In this document: one piece after another, positions 18,666 through 28,613 of the stretch
Numbering within the stretch: position 1 is the first letter of the stretch
Layout of the letters: each line of letters begins with the position of its first letter
Origin: Crocinitomicaceae bacterium
Lineage (GTDB): Bacteria > Bacteroidota > Bacteroidia > Flavobacteriales_D > Parvicellaceae
NCBI GenBank assembly: GCA_002723085.1
Contig: PBNK01000004.1
Location: forward strand, 10,578 to 74,577
Direction of reading: 5' to 3'
Length of the DNA stretch: 64,000 nucleotides
Translations under genes and position numbers: made by a program
The notes under the pieces: generated by a model
Seen by the model: only the letters and a program-made list of their open reading frames with translations
Database searches by the model: none
Told to the model about the DNA's origin: nothing

Positions 18666-19856
18666 CTAATCAAATCTATCAAGAAAATTACTCCAATTTT
18701 TATTATATATTTTTCTTGAATAAAAATTCCAATATTTTTCATGGGCTTTTTCAGATAGGTTTTTAATAAATTGACCATCATCTAAAAGTGCTTTCATACA
18801 ATTACTTAATTTATTAACATCTTCAGCATTAAAAACTAATCCTTGAATGTTATTTTCTATAAGTTCTGAAACTCCTCCAACATCACTAGCAATAATAGGT
18901 TTTTTTAAAGCCATTCCTTCTAATATAACTCTTGGTAAAGCCTCAGTTCTAGAAGGTAAAACAATGATATCTGCTGATGCTATATATTTCAAAGCCATAA
19001 AAGGTGAAACTGGTTTTTTATACTTTATAGGATAATCAATTTTTAACTGATTAATCATATTCATTATTTTAAGGCCAAAACTCTCATAAACATCTCCAAT
19101 TAAAACTAAATCAAAGTTATAATCTCCTGAATTCCATAGCTTTTTTGAAGCCTCTATTAAAAGATCCTGTCCCTTTAAATATTGAATAGATCCAATACAC
19201 AAAATAGTTTTTGATTCCATTGATAAAGAACATTCCTTTTTAAGATCAAAAATATTTTTAGTTAATAAATTTTTTGTGAGATCTTCCCTTATTGTATTAG
19301 GAATATAGTGTGTTTTATCTCTATCAAGATTAATAAAATTAATCCATTTATCTCTTACTATTTTTGAAACAAAAATATAATCTGAAAAAAAAGAAAATTG
19401 TTGAGAATAATATTCTTTATTTTTTTTTACTTCTTTAAACTTTGTGATATCTGGAGATTCATGTACAACTAAAGTTTTACGAAAATATTTTGCCCCTTTA
19501 AAAGAAATTTCATTTAATAAATCTAAACTTCCAGTGCTATTAACTATTAAATGCCTAATATTTAATTTATTAATCTTTCTTTTATTGAAATATCTAACTA
19601 TTGGAAATTTTAATTTCCAATACAACTTTTTTAAAAATGAAATATTATTATTAATTGTTGAAGATTTATAAAAAATGAACCATTTAAGTTTATTTAAAAG
19701 ATCATTCTGTTTTGTTTCAAAACTAAAACCATTATTTCCTTCAAGAGATATGACCGTTAAAGAATGATTATTATTTATTAAGTAACGTATACTATCTTGA
19801 GAACACTGAGCACTACCAGTAACTCCAAAAACAGATTTAGATATTAAAACTTTCAT
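18666..19856 (-). CDS. Family 4 glycosyltransferase
   Basis: This 396-residue GT-B protein has ISKSVFGVTGSAQCSQDSI at the start. Its donor half has ILCIGSIQYLKGQDLLIEA, LPSRTEALPRVILEGMALKKP (conserved ExxPxxxxE pattern) and ASDVGGVSELI. It starts immediately after the stop of the broken glycosyltransferase gene and has a 41-bp gap to neuB, the largest gap in the long minus-strand run. Donor unknown. Confidence 0.87.
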   Translation of the reverse strand: MKVLISKSVFGVTGSAQCSQDSIRYLINNNHSLTVISLEGNNGFSFETKQNDLLNKLKWFIFYKSSTINNNISFLKKLYWKLKFPIVRYFNKRKINKLNIRHLIVNSTGSLDLLNEISFKGAKYFRKTLVVHESPDITKFKEVKKNKEYYSQQFSFFSDYIFVSKIVRDKWINFINLDRDKTHYIPNTIREDLTKNLLTKNIFDLKKECSLSMESKTILCIGSIQYLKGQDLLIEASKKLWNSGDYNFDLVLIGDVYESFGLKIMNMINQLKIDYPIKYKKPVSPFMALKYIASADIIVLPSRTEALPRVILEGMALKKPIIASDVGGVSELIENNIQGLVFNAEDVNKLSNCMKALLDDGQFIKNLSEKAHEKYWNFYSRKIYNKNWSNFLDRFD

Positions 19857-21101
19857 CTATGATTCAATTTCATTAATGATAATTTCCATTGGAATTTGAA
19901 CAACATTTTTTAAAAACCATTTTTTTCCTATTTCACCACTATTAATAAAGAAATCCTTATTTTTAATATAACCTTCAATTGCACCACATATTTCTTCATC
20001 ATTATTTGCTGATATGTAAGGATAAATTGAGGAATCATTCTTCATGTTATCAGTATCACATTGTAAAAAAGGAATTCCCATTGATAAATACTCATATAAA
20101 ACTCCACCTGATGTCCATGGCATAGAAAAACTAACTGCACCCAAATCAGCTAATGGAATAATTGACATTATTTCTTTTCTGCACATTTTAGGTAACCACA
20201 TAACATAATCTTCAATATTTAATTCTTTTACTAATTTCTTACTTGCCAGAAAATCATTTCCGTATTCTAGAGTAACTAACTTTATCTTGAAAGTGGGATT
20301 TTTTTGTATAAACTTTGCAAATCCTTTAATCAACAAATCATTACCATTCTCAAAAAACTTACTTGGAGCATTTTTCCATTAATGTCTGGAATGATGGAAT
20401 AACAACATTGTTTTTTCATTTTTTAGTTCTGATAAAACGTTGAAGTATTTATTTGTTTTTTGGAATGAATAAAAACTTTTTGAAGAATATTGATCCGTAT
20501 AAATAATAGGCAATCTATTGGTTAATAGCTTGTTTTTAAAACCTATCTTTTGAATAGAACTTTTAAATATATGACCTGCATTATTTGAAATTATAACTTC
20601 TGTTGATTTCAAGCCCTTAGTTTGATTTTTTGATAATAAAAAACTGTCATATAAAGAAATAAATTTTTTTATACCCAGTTTCCAGAAAATTTTATGTATA
20701 AGTTTATCATTATTAATAAAACTTAAAATATTAAATAAAATTTTATGTCCTCCTTCATAAAAAGGGTAAGAAAAAACATCTTGCCCATGAGGAATAAACA
20801 TATTTAATTTTATTTTATTTTCACTTAATACTGCCGGGACTTTGCTTGTCCCAATAATATAATCATAACCTGAAAGTTGTTCTTTAACCTTACTAATTGT
20901 ATTGTTAAACGAATAACTATCATGAATAAGTTCAAAAGTAAACTCCTTGTAATCATCATTATAAGTATCTGAATCAGGAAGAAAATGATCTAATTCATCA
21001 ATTAAAAATAAATCTGCTTGATAACTTCTATCACGTAGATATCTAGCAATTGAAAAAAAATTGTTATTCATATTACCTATTAAGGCAATTTTCTTTTTCA
21101 T
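19857..21101 (-). pseudogene. Glycosyltransferase split by an in-frame TAA
   Basis: Two adjacent open frames (21101-20379 and 20336-19857) lie in the same reading frame, separated only by TAA at 20381-20379 and 14 sense codons that continue the protein (WKNAPSKFFENGNDLLIKG). Together they make a normal GT-B glycosyltransferase of about 414 residues. The N-terminal half has IALIGNMNNNFFSIARYL and FIPHGQDVFSYPF, and the C-terminal half has FSMPWTSGGVLYEYLSMG. The stop falls in the conserved H-S-R linker before the donor domain. One base change (from TAT, TTA or CAA, for example) would restore it. It is either a recent pseudogene, a consensus error or a read-through case. I start it at ATG 21101, which opens on the first Rossmann strand. 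Confidence 0.82.
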
Positions 21102-21129
21102 AAAATTAAATAAGAAATGAAATTTTAGT

Positions 21130-21891
21130 CTAAATTTTTTCAATTAAATATTCTGTAACACCTTCAAATCCAAAATATTCTTTCTGAAAAAATGGCTTGA
21201 TCTCATTATTATTATTTGTAATATTTATTAAACCATCTCCATCACATTCAATTAATTTAAACCCGATGTTTTCAATTAATTGAATAATATCTTTTTTATC
21301 GGATACCTGTTGGCCATTTTCTTTTTTATTTCCGTTTTCAATTAGTAAAGTATTTTTAAAGGATTTAACTACAGTTTCTCTCGGAATATAATCATCTGTT
21401 TTATTTGGTTCATTATGCCATAGATTTAATGCCCAACCCAATCCATTTGTATTAAAGTAAACCCTACCTCCTTTATTTAAAACCCTATGAAATTCAAGCA
21501 ATGCATCTTTAATATTAACTAAAAAAATCACTCCAAAAGAAAAAACTGCATCTACACTATTATCTTTTAATGGGATATTTGTTAAATCACTTTGTTTATA
21601 ATCAATGTTTTTTATGTTTTGAGATTTTGCAATGTCATCTGCTATTATCACCCTTGATGATGAAATATCTGTTGCCAAAACATGAGAATTTAGTTTTGAC
21701 AAACTAATACTCCACTGTCCATATCCACACCCTGCATCTAAAACAGAATTATAATTTTCAAAACCAATATTTTTTAACCTATTTAAATAAACTTTTGAAT
21801 TAGTTTGATAAACCCTATTAAGAAAACCAAAATCATTTTGTCCTAGTTTATCTTTGTATTTATTAATTGTTTCCTCAACATTCATATTCAT
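21130..21891 (-). CDS. Class I SAM-dependent methyltransferase
   Basis: This protein of about 253 residues has motif I VLDAGCGYGQWSISLSKL, then VLATDISSSRVIIA, NSVDAVFSFGVIFLV and GGRVYFNTNGLGWAL, a standard Methyltransf_11/25 layout. I start it at an ATG at 21891, since the longer frame to 21915 would overlap the upstream gene by 41 bp. It precedes the broken glycosyltransferase by about 28 bp. It is likely a sugar O- or N-methyltransferase, with substrate unknown. Confidence 0.84.
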   Translation of the reverse strand: MNMNVEETINKYKDKLGQNDFGFLNRVYQTNSKVYLNRLKNIGFENYNSVLDAGCGYGQWSISLSKLNSHVLATDISSSRVIIADDIAKSQNIKNIDYKQSDLTNIPLKDNSVDAVFSFGVIFLVNIKDALLEFHRVLNKGGRVYFNTNGLGWALNLWHNEPNKTDDYIPRETVVKSFKNTLLIENGNKKENGQQVSDKKDIIQLIENIGFKLIECDGDGLINITNNNNEIKPFFQKEYFGFEGVTEYLIEKI

Positions 21892-22591
21892 TATATATTT
21901 TAATAAGTTTCTCACTTTTTAATTTATTTTTCCCACATCTAAATATCAACTCCAAAAGGTAATCTTTTATTCCAAATTCATTTGAATGAGATATTTGATT
22001 AACTAGCTTTTCATTATTCTTTATTGAGTTATAACTTTCAATAGAACTAATATTGTGATAGATATGGATTGGGTGAAAATTAAATACTTTAAGCCCATTA
22101 AAATGAATTAAATCGAAATTAGATTTCAATTTATTAAAATTATTTAGAGCATAATTGTCCCCCCAGTTATAGGGAATCCTAAATAAAGAACTTTTTGCAA
22201 AATGAAAAAAATGAGGTTCAATATTTTCACAAAAAGGCATAAACAATGAAGAATCAATTTTAAGATTATATTTTTCAGAAAATGACTCAAGCATATTTGA
22301 AGATTGCAACAAACCATGAGTTCTTATTATACTACAATCACTAACGATTTTAAATAGAGAATTAATAATGTCTTCTTCGCTATCACCTTGAGTACTGTTT
22401 TTCATAAAATTGGGATGTATCCCAAGGTCGAACAATAATGGATAACCTTTTAAAAAATCTATTCCTTTATTACTATCAGTAACAAACCAAGTAGCTTTAA
22501 TATTATTTTCAATTAAAAGCTTAGCACTTTCAATTATCATTTCAGCACTTGCCCAATCACAATCAATTGTTATAAAAAAACTATTTCTCAT
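21875..22591 (-). CDS. NodB-fold polysaccharide deacetylase-like protein
   Basis: This 238-residue protein begins FFITIDCDWASAEMI, where the D-x-D pair matches motif 1 of the glycoside hydrolase/deacetylase superfamily. ATWFVT and LGIHPNF supply the following strands and a metal-binding His, and IIRTHGLL supplies a later His. It lacks the usual H-S-H-T-H motif of classic CE4 enzymes, so it is a divergent member (WbmS-like). It may act on the same glycan as the upstream sulfotransferase, and the genes overlap by 11 bp. Confidence 0.75.
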   Translation of the reverse strand: MRNSFFITIDCDWASAEMIIESAKLLIENNIKATWFVTDSNKGIDFLKGYPLLFDLGIHPNFMKNSTQGDSEEDIINSLFKIVSDCSIIRTHGLLQSSNMLESFSEKYNLKIDSSLFMPFCENIEPHFFHFAKSSLFRIPYNWGDNYALNNFNKLKSNFDLIHFNGLKVFNFHPIHIYHNISSIESYNSIKNNEKLVNQISHSNEFGIKDYLLELIFRCGKNKLKSEKLIKIYNEYEC

Positions 22592-23513
22592 TAGTGTTAA
22601 TATTTAATCCAGTATATATCAAATATTGTTTTGCAATCGAATTTAACTCATCTAATGGACTTTTAACTAAATCTTCATAATTACAATTATACACTCTATT
22701 AAGATATTTATTTTTATCATAATCATTAAGTGATTTATAAATTTGATCGTACTGCCATTGAACTTGAATTACAGGTTTTTCTTTTTGCATAGACTCAAAA
22801 CCTAAAGGCCTAATGCTCCACCAAGTATCATAATTACCAAACCTTTCTTTTCTTGTCTTTAAAATAGAACTTACAGTATCCTTTTTATTTCGATTTAAGA
22901 CAATTACAAACACATTAGTTTCATATAATATTTGTTTAAATAAAAATGGGGCTATTGAACATTTATATAAAACAGGGGTTTCAAAAACTTTGGAAATATT
23001 TTCAAGCTCTTTGTTTAACTTTTTAAAATTAATTTTTTTTAAGTCCTCTTCTTCAGGTTCATGATGATTTTGTCCAAAATTAAAATGTCTAGCCCAAAAG
23101 TAACCAAATTCACTAGGTTCATAAATGTTAGCAGTATTTCCATGAAGACTTTGAAAAACATTTGTTTTTTTCATGTCTTCAATATTGATCATCTTTTTTT
23201 GAAGAAATGCACCTATTGATGGTACATTATAAAATTTAGACATTAAGTTGGAAACATATGAAATATTAAATTTTGAAGCCAATAATTGTGTCAAATATGT
23301 TGAGCCAGTTCTTGGAGATGATATAACTAAAATTGATGGATATGAATTATTAGCTTCAAATTGCTTTTCTATTAGTTTTTCTGACTCTAATAAGTTTGAA
23401 TTAATATTATCTAATATTTCATCAAAAAATAAATCTTTGCTGAATAATTTTAAGCGTTTATTAGACTCAAAAGATGAAAAGTCTTTAAAATCATCCATTT
23501 TAATAATTTTCAT
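22581..23513 (-). CDS. Sulfotransferase family protein
   Basis: This 310-residue protein has the 5'-phosphosulfate-binding loop LVISSPRTGSTYLTQLL (around 61-77) and the 3'-phosphate segment VFVIVLNRNKKDTVSSIL (around 200-217). Both are hallmarks of PAPS-dependent sulfotransferases. It would transfer sulfate to a hydroxyl or amine of the surface glycan, on the cytoplasmic side. Sulfated glycans are common in marine bacteria. It overlaps the FemAB-like gene by 14 bp and the NodB-like gene by 11 bp. Confidence 0.85.
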   Translation of the reverse strand: MKIIKMDDFKDFSSFESNKRLKLFSKDLFFDEILDNINSNLLESEKLIEKQFEANNSYPSILVISSPRTGSTYLTQLLASKFNISYVSNLMSKFYNVPSIGAFLQKKMINIEDMKKTNVFQSLHGNTANIYEPSEFGYFWARHFNFGQNHHEPEEEDLKKINFKKLNKELENISKVFETPVLYKCSIAPFLFKQILYETNVFVIVLNRNKKDTVSSILKTRKERFGNYDTWWSIRPLGFESMQKEKPVIQVQWQYDQIYKSLNDYDKNKYLNRVYNCNYEDLVKSPLDELNSIAKQYLIYTGLNINTNEK

Positions 23514-24564
23514 TTAATTCATTGAAAGATATCACATAAAAATAAGGGAATTTTGACAATATTTCCTCCTTAGATAAATTTAGCACTTCTTTATTTTTCA
23601 ATGTCGTATAATAATAATATGGGAAATCTTTTGTCCCCCAGCGAGACTTGAACCTATATACACCATCTTGATTTAACCAGGTCCCTCCCCAGTTCCAAAA
23701 TTTAAAACCTTTTTCAGACGCATTTTTCATAGCATTAAAAATAAGGCCAGAAAGTGGTTGTTCATTTCTATATTTAAGGTCGATTACAGGAGTAAAATAT
23801 TCAATAGTTTTATTGAATTTGAAAATTAACATTGATGCACAAAACTCCTCATTTTTTTTTGCAACCCAAATATCATAATCAATTGTAGGTGTAAATATTT
23901 CTTTTATTAAAGAGAAAAAATTATCAGGTTTGGGAATTCCATTAATATTTAAAATATTTTCATTATGAGTCTTTTTTAAAAAATTCCAAGATTTATCAGA
24001 ATTATCAACAATAAAATCAAATCCATATTTCATAGACTTTCTAATCATATTTCTAGTCTTGTAATGACACATTTGAAAAATTTCATCCTCTAATTTTTCA
24101 GCAGATATATTTTTAGGTAAATCTACAATCTGACCAATTCTTTGATCGATATAATCATATGATAAGTTATCTTTAAGAAAAAAGTTTCCTTTATCAAAAG
24201 GGTTAGAAATTAAAGTAGCTGATATAATATTTTCATTATCAATTATTTCTATGTACTTAGAAAGAATTGCTTTTTTATATTTTTCATTCCCATCAAATTC
24301 TAAAACTCCACCATGACTTCCATAAAAAGGAAGTGAATTGATTATCATACCTTCAGGGGAATTAAAACAAAACAAGGGAATAGCTGATTTTATATTATCA
24401 TTTTTATCAAAAAGACATAAGTATCTAGATTTTAAATTTAAAAATCGTTCTAATAATAATTTGTACTTCCAAGAATGATACAATAATGTTTTATCAGATT
24501 TAAAAATAAATAAATCCCATTTTTCATTATCCTCATTAGAAAGTTCTCTAATGCTATAGCCCAT
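23500..24564 (-). CDS. FemAB-like GNAT acyltransferase
   Basis: This 354-residue protein has two GNAT-like halves. The C-terminal half has EFCASMLIFKFNKTIEYF, QPLSGLIFNAMKNASEKGF and FWNWGGTWLNQDGVYRFKSRWG. This is the pattern of the FemAB/CelD-like family, which transfers amino acids from aminoacyl-tRNA or acyl groups from CoA to peptidoglycan or sugars. Next to a DegT aminotransferase, the simplest idea is N-acylation or aminoacylation of the amino sugar made there. The overlap with that gene is 11 bp. Confidence 0.78.
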   Translation of the reverse strand: MGYSIRELSNEDNEKWDLFIFKSDKTLLYHSWKYKLLLERFLNLKSRYLCLFDKNDNIKSAIPLFCFNSPEGMIINSLPFYGSHGGVLEFDGNEKYKKAILSKYIEIIDNENIISATLISNPFDKGNFFLKDNLSYDYIDQRIGQIVDLPKNISAEKLEDEIFQMCHYKTRNMIRKSMKYGFDFIVDNSDKSWNFLKKTHNENILNINGIPKPDNFFSLIKEIFTPTIDYDIWVAKKNEEFCASMLIFKFNKTIEYFTPVIDLKYRNEQPLSGLIFNAMKNASEKGFKFWNWGGTWLNQDGVYRFKSRWGTKDFPYYYYTTLKNKEVLNLSKEEILSKFPYFYVISFNELNENY

Positions 24565-25576
24565 ATGTAGATATATATTGATTCAATGTTTTACATATTA
24601 AGTTTATTTCTTCAAACTTTAATGCTGGATATATGGGAAGTGAAATAGTATGATCAAAAATATATTCTGTCCTATTTAGTTCAACTTTAAAACTATATTC
24701 TTTATGTAAAAGTTTATCAACCCCTTTTCGAACTGCAATGCCTCTTTCATTAAAAAATTCTATAAATAAATTACTATCTGTGACTAATAAAGGAAATCTA
24801 AACCAAATAGAATTATTAATTTCATAATTAATATTATGTTTTTTAAGAATATCAATATATCTATTAGCAATATTTTTTCTTTTCATTAAAAAATCATCAT
24901 AATCTAATAATTGACTACACCCAATAGATGAATTAAGATTACTCATTTTAAAAGTGAAACGATTCATTTTTAAAAAATATTTTTTTTCATCATTATATTT
25001 TTCATTGTTAACACAAAAAGCACCCCCTTCGCCTGTTGTGAGACACTTTGTAGGATGAAATGAAAAAAAAGAAAAATCTCCAATAGATCCAGTAGTTTGA
25101 TTATTAATTTTAAGTCCAAAAGATTGACAACAATCTTCAATTATAGGAATACCTAAGGCATTTAACTGTTCAAAAGCACATTCTATTCCAAATAAATGAA
25201 CAACGACAATTGCTTTTGTTTTTGAATTAACTTTTTCTAGAATAAAATTTTCATTACTTACCCAATAATCTATTTCACAAAAAATAGGAACAGCTTCTCG
25301 CTTTAAAATTTCTATCAAAACAGATTCACAAACATATGATGGTAAAATAACCTCATCATCTTTTTTCAAATCAATTATTTCAAAAATTGCTGATAATGCA
25401 TGAGTTCCGGATGAAGTAAAAGTTAAATCTTTTATTCCAATATAATTTTTAATCAAAGTTCTAAATTCATCAGTTTTGTTAGCGTCAGCTAAATAACCAG
25501 ACTCAATAACCTCATTTAATACTTGAAGTTCCTTTTCTCTTAAATATGGTTTTGAATGTGAAATCACATCAATCAA
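24554..25576 (-). CDS. DegT/DnrJ/EryC1 sugar aminotransferase
   Basis: This 340-residue PLP enzyme of the DegT family has TSSGTHALSAIFEI at the phosphate-binding site, VVVHLFGIECAFEQL, IIEDCCQSFG with the PLP-contacting Asp, and FSFFSFHPTKCLTTGEGG with the Schiff-base Lys around residue 180. It transaminates a keto-sugar nucleotide, usually from glutamate. It is shorter than the second DegT protein at 27465. It overlaps both neighbours by 8-11 bp, which argues for coupled translation with the FemAB-like acyltransferase. Confidence 0.88.
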   Translation of the reverse strand: MIDVISHSKPYLREKELQVLNEVIESGYLADANKTDEFRTLIKNYIGIKDLTFTSSGTHALSAIFEIIDLKKDDEVILPSYVCESVLIEILKREAVPIFCEIDYWVSNENFILEKVNSKTKAIVVVHLFGIECAFEQLNALGIPIIEDCCQSFGLKINNQTTGSIGDFSFFSFHPTKCLTTGEGGAFCVNNEKYNDEKKYFLKMNRFTFKMSNLNSSIGCSQLLDYDDFLMKRKNIANRYIDILKKHNINYEINNSIWFRFPLLVTDSNLFIEFFNERGIAVRKGVDKLLHKEYSFKVELNRTEYIFDHTISLPIYPALKFEEINLICKTLNQYISTYGL

Positions 25577-27458
25577 TTTTATAGTTATTTAAAAATATCT
25601 TACACCACCATTCAAAATTCATAAAAGACCAAATAAGTAATCGATGATTAATATTTTTGTTCATGTGTTCATCAACAACCTTCTTTATAAAATCTTGTCT
25701 AATAAAATCTCTACAAGCTAAATCTTTTCCTAATAAAAGTTCTTTTATATAATCTGCATTCTCTCCTCTATACCAACTTTCATCAGGCGCTGAAAACCCT
25801 TGTTTTTTTCTGTTGATTATTTTTTTAGGAATAAAATCTTCCATGGCCTTTCTTAAAACATTTTTTCCATCTCTATAATCCCTATATAATTTCTTTTTAC
25901 TACCAAAAAGATTTTCATCAATCTTTTTCATTTTTTCTAAGTTGGCTAATTTATGCCTAACAGGTATTTTTTGCGCAAAATCAACTAAATCATTATCTAG
26001 AAAAGGAAATCTTTCTTCTAATCCATTAGCCATAGAAAGTTTATCCCCGACAATTAATAATCCTGGAAGAAATGTCTTGATTTCAAAATATAAAGAATTA
26101 TTTATATGCTCTTCTGGTTTATCATATTTTAACTTATTATTAAAGAGAAATACATTTTCAAAAACCTTTCTTGGCTCATATTTTGACTGGGTTTTAACTT
26201 TGTTTGTAAACAATTGATTTTTATCATCATCTGCTACTAACCTTTGCCAAAATCCATAATACTGATTAAAAAATTCTTTTTGATTTAAAGAATCAAAAAC
26301 CCTATAATATCTCCAAGGGTAACCCCCATATAATTCATCTCCACCAGTTCCCTGTAAGCATACTTTTACAAATTTTGAAGCAAGACGTGAAATATAATAA
26401 TTTGGATAACTCATCCCAACTCTTAAATCTTCTAAATGATTAACTACTCTTGGTAAAGACCATCTTAAATCACCAGCATTAATTATCTGTTCATAATGTT
26501 CCGTTTTAAAATGATTTGCCATTAATTCCGCATCTCTTCTTTCATCAAAATTTGATTCAATTCCTGTCACTTCACTCATATCAAAGCCACATGTGAAAGT
26601 TGTCAATCTGTTTATTTGTTTTGAGGCAATCCCAGTTATAGATCCAGAATCCATTCCTCCTGAAAGATAAGCACCAACTGGAACATCAGACACCATTTGT
26701 CTTTCAACAGCTTGTTTAAATAATCTTTCTGTTTCTTCTTTAGCATCCTGAAAAGAAATATTTTCATCACTACAACTAAAATCATAATCCCACCAGGATT
26801 CATGTTTAACATATTTACTTTCTCTATTTATTTTTACAGTATTTGCTGGAGGCAACATTATAACCCCTTTAAATAAAGTTTGATAAGTAAATAAATTTTG
26901 AAAAGTAAAATATTCATTTAATGCATCGTGATTAACATCAATAGAGTAATCTGGATGTGATAATATAGCTTTAATTTCGGAGGCAAAAACTAAAGATTTT
27001 CCATTAAACCAATAGTATAAGGGTTTAATACCATATCTGTCTCTGGCTAAATAAATCGTTTTTTGAATATTGTTCCAAGCGCCAATAGCAAACATTCCAT
27101 TTAATCTTTTTAAAAAAGAAATTCCGTATAGTGCTAATCCTTCAACAATAACTTCAGTATCAGAACTTGAAATAAATTGACAACCTTTTTTTTTAAGTTC
27201 CTTTTTAAGATTTTTAAAATTATAAATACAACCATTAAAAACAATTGTCCATTTGCCATCTTTAGAGGTCATTGGTTGTTTAGCATTTTCAGATAAATCT
27301 AGAATAGCAAGTCTTTTGTGAGCCAAGGCAATATCATCATTAATATAATAACCTTCACCATCAGGACCTCGATGAGCAATTGTTGATGCCATTTTTTTCA
27401 ACTTTTCAGAGGAAAAAACAACACCATTTAAGTTATATACTCCGGCTATACCACACAT
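25569..27458 (-). CDS. asnB: Asparagine synthase (glutamine-hydrolysing), copy 2
   Basis: This 629-residue AsnB-type enzyme starts MCGIAGVYNLNG (Cys2 nucleophile), followed by HRGPDGEGYY, IVFNGCIYNF and SSDTEVIVEG. The synthetase part has YLSGGMDSGS (around 268) and QGTGGDELYGGYPW. In the glutaminase motif N-G-E-I-Y the usual Glu is Cys (NGCIYNF), a small departure. It is more distant from copy 1 than expected for a duplicate. Flanking sugar aminotransferases suggest it amidates a sugar acid or an amino-acid substituent on the glycan rather than feeding bulk asparagine. Confidence 0.85.
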   Translation of the reverse strand: MCGIAGVYNLNGVVFSSEKLKKMASTIAHRGPDGEGYYINDDIALAHKRLAILDLSENAKQPMTSKDGKWTIVFNGCIYNFKNLKKELKKKGCQFISSSDTEVIVEGLALYGISFLKRLNGMFAIGAWNNIQKTIYLARDRYGIKPLYYWFNGKSLVFASEIKAILSHPDYSIDVNHDALNEYFTFQNLFTYQTLFKGVIMLPPANTVKINRESKYVKHESWWDYDFSCSDENISFQDAKEETERLFKQAVERQMVSDVPVGAYLSGGMDSGSITGIASKQINRLTTFTCGFDMSEVTGIESNFDERRDAELMANHFKTEHYEQIINAGDLRWSLPRVVNHLEDLRVGMSYPNYYISRLASKFVKVCLQGTGGDELYGGYPWRYYRVFDSLNQKEFFNQYYGFWQRLVADDDKNQLFTNKVKTQSKYEPRKVFENVFLFNNKLKYDKPEEHINNSLYFEIKTFLPGLLIVGDKLSMANGLEERFPFLDNDLVDFAQKIPVRHKLANLEKMKKIDENLFGSKKKLYRDYRDGKNVLRKAMEDFIPKKIINRKKQGFSAPDESWYRGENADYIKELLLGKDLACRDFIRQDFIKKVVDEHMNKNINHRLLIWSFMNFEWWCKIFLNNYKID

Positions 27459-27464
27459 AATAAA

Positions 27465-28610
27465 TTATAATGATTTTATAACTTTAACTACATATTTAAA
27501 ATCATCTTTATTCATTCGATTATGTAATGGAATTGACATAGAAAAATCATTAGCTGCTTTAGCATTAGGAAATTCAAAGTCATTTATGCCCATCAAATTT
27601 TTATAATAACTTAACATATGAACAGCATGAGTACCTGGCCTTGTTGAAATTCCAGCATTTTGTAATTTTTCCATGATTTGACTTCTAGAGCCTGGAGATT
27701 TAGACTCATCAATCAAAGTCACAAAAGATTGCCAACCATGTTTATAACCTTCTCTTATAACAGGCAATTTTAACCAATTTATATTATTAAACTCATCTAA
27801 ATAAAATTGAGCCCACTTAGACCTTTCTTTAATAAACTGATCTAGTTTATTAATTTGAGCTACTCCCATTGCCCCCTGCAAATCCGTCATTCTATAATTA
27901 TATCCTAGCAAATTGAATTCTGGAAGAATATATGGTTTAGGACCATTATGTCTTTGTTCTTCTGAAATAGAAGCCCCATGATTTCTAAGCATAGATACTT
28001 TTTCAGCTAAATCTTTATTATTAGTAGTTATCATACCCCCCTCACCTGTTGTTATTGATTTTCGTGGATGAAATGAAAAGCAACCTATATCACCTAAAGA
28101 ACCAGCATATTGATTTTTATACATTGCTCCAGCTGCACATGCTGCATCTTCAATAATGAAAATTTTATCACCAACAATTTCTCTTATTCTGAAAACATCA
28201 GCACATAATCCAAATAAATGTACAGGAATAATAGCTTTGGTTTTTGAAGTAATTTTTCTTTTTAGGTCCTTCAAGTCAATATTAAAAGTATTAGTATCAA
28301 TATCAACAAATACTAATTTAGCATTGCAGTACAAAACAACATTTGCTGTTGAAACCCATGTAAATGCTGGTACAATAACTTCATCACCATCTCCTATTTC
28401 AAGAGACAATAAAGCTAAATGCAAAGCAGTAGTTGCACTTGTTACAGCTATAGCATGATTAACATCATGTTTTTCTGCAAATAACTTTTCAAACTGATTA
28501 ACTTTTGGTCCAGAAGTAATCCAGCCAGACATAATTGGCTCTTTAACTGCCTGCCATTCATCTTCTCCAGTTACTGGAAGAGAAATAGCTATATTTCTTT
28601 TTTCTTTCAT
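27465..28610 (-). CDS. DegT/DnrJ/EryC1 sugar aminotransferase
   Basis: This 381-residue PLP enzyme has GEDEWQAVKEPIMSGWITSGP, VTSATTALHLALLSL, FTWVSTANVVLYC, IIEDAACAAGAMY and CFSFHPRKSITTGEGG, with Lys as the Schiff-base residue. This is the standard full-length ArnB/PseC/WbpE-like layout. The product is an amino sugar nucleotide, of unknown position and stereochemistry. It is followed by asparagine synthase copy 2 and preceded by an epimerase, so the three may act in sequence. Confidence 0.9.
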   Translation of the reverse strand: MKEKRNIAISLPVTGEDEWQAVKEPIMSGWITSGPKVNQFEKLFAEKHDVNHAIAVTSATTALHLALLSLEIGDGDEVIVPAFTWVSTANVVLYCNAKLVFVDIDTNTFNIDLKDLKRKITSKTKAIIPVHLFGLCADVFRIREIVGDKIFIIEDAACAAGAMYKNQYAGSLGDIGCFSFHPRKSITTGEGGMITTNNKDLAEKVSMLRNHGASISEEQRHNGPKPYILPEFNLLGYNYRMTDLQGAMGVAQINKLDQFIKERSKWAQFYLDEFNNINWLKLPVIREGYKHGWQSFVTLIDESKSPGSRSQIMEKLQNAGISTRPGTHAVHMLSYYKNLMGINDFEFPNAKAANDFSMSIPLHNRMNKDDFKYVVKVIKSL

Positions 28611-28613
28611 TTA

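Noticed and set aside
19857-20336. A separate 159-residue glycosyltransferase gene starting at TTG 20336
   Set aside because: It is in the same frame as the upstream half, and the 14 codons between them continue the protein. It is the C-terminal half of one interrupted gene.
25942-26217. Plus-strand open frame opposite asparagine synthase copy 2
   Set aside because: It has no recognisable domain and lies wholly antisense to a well-supported gene. Similar antisense frames at 5171-5413, 28156-28458 and 46188-46460 were dropped for the same reason.
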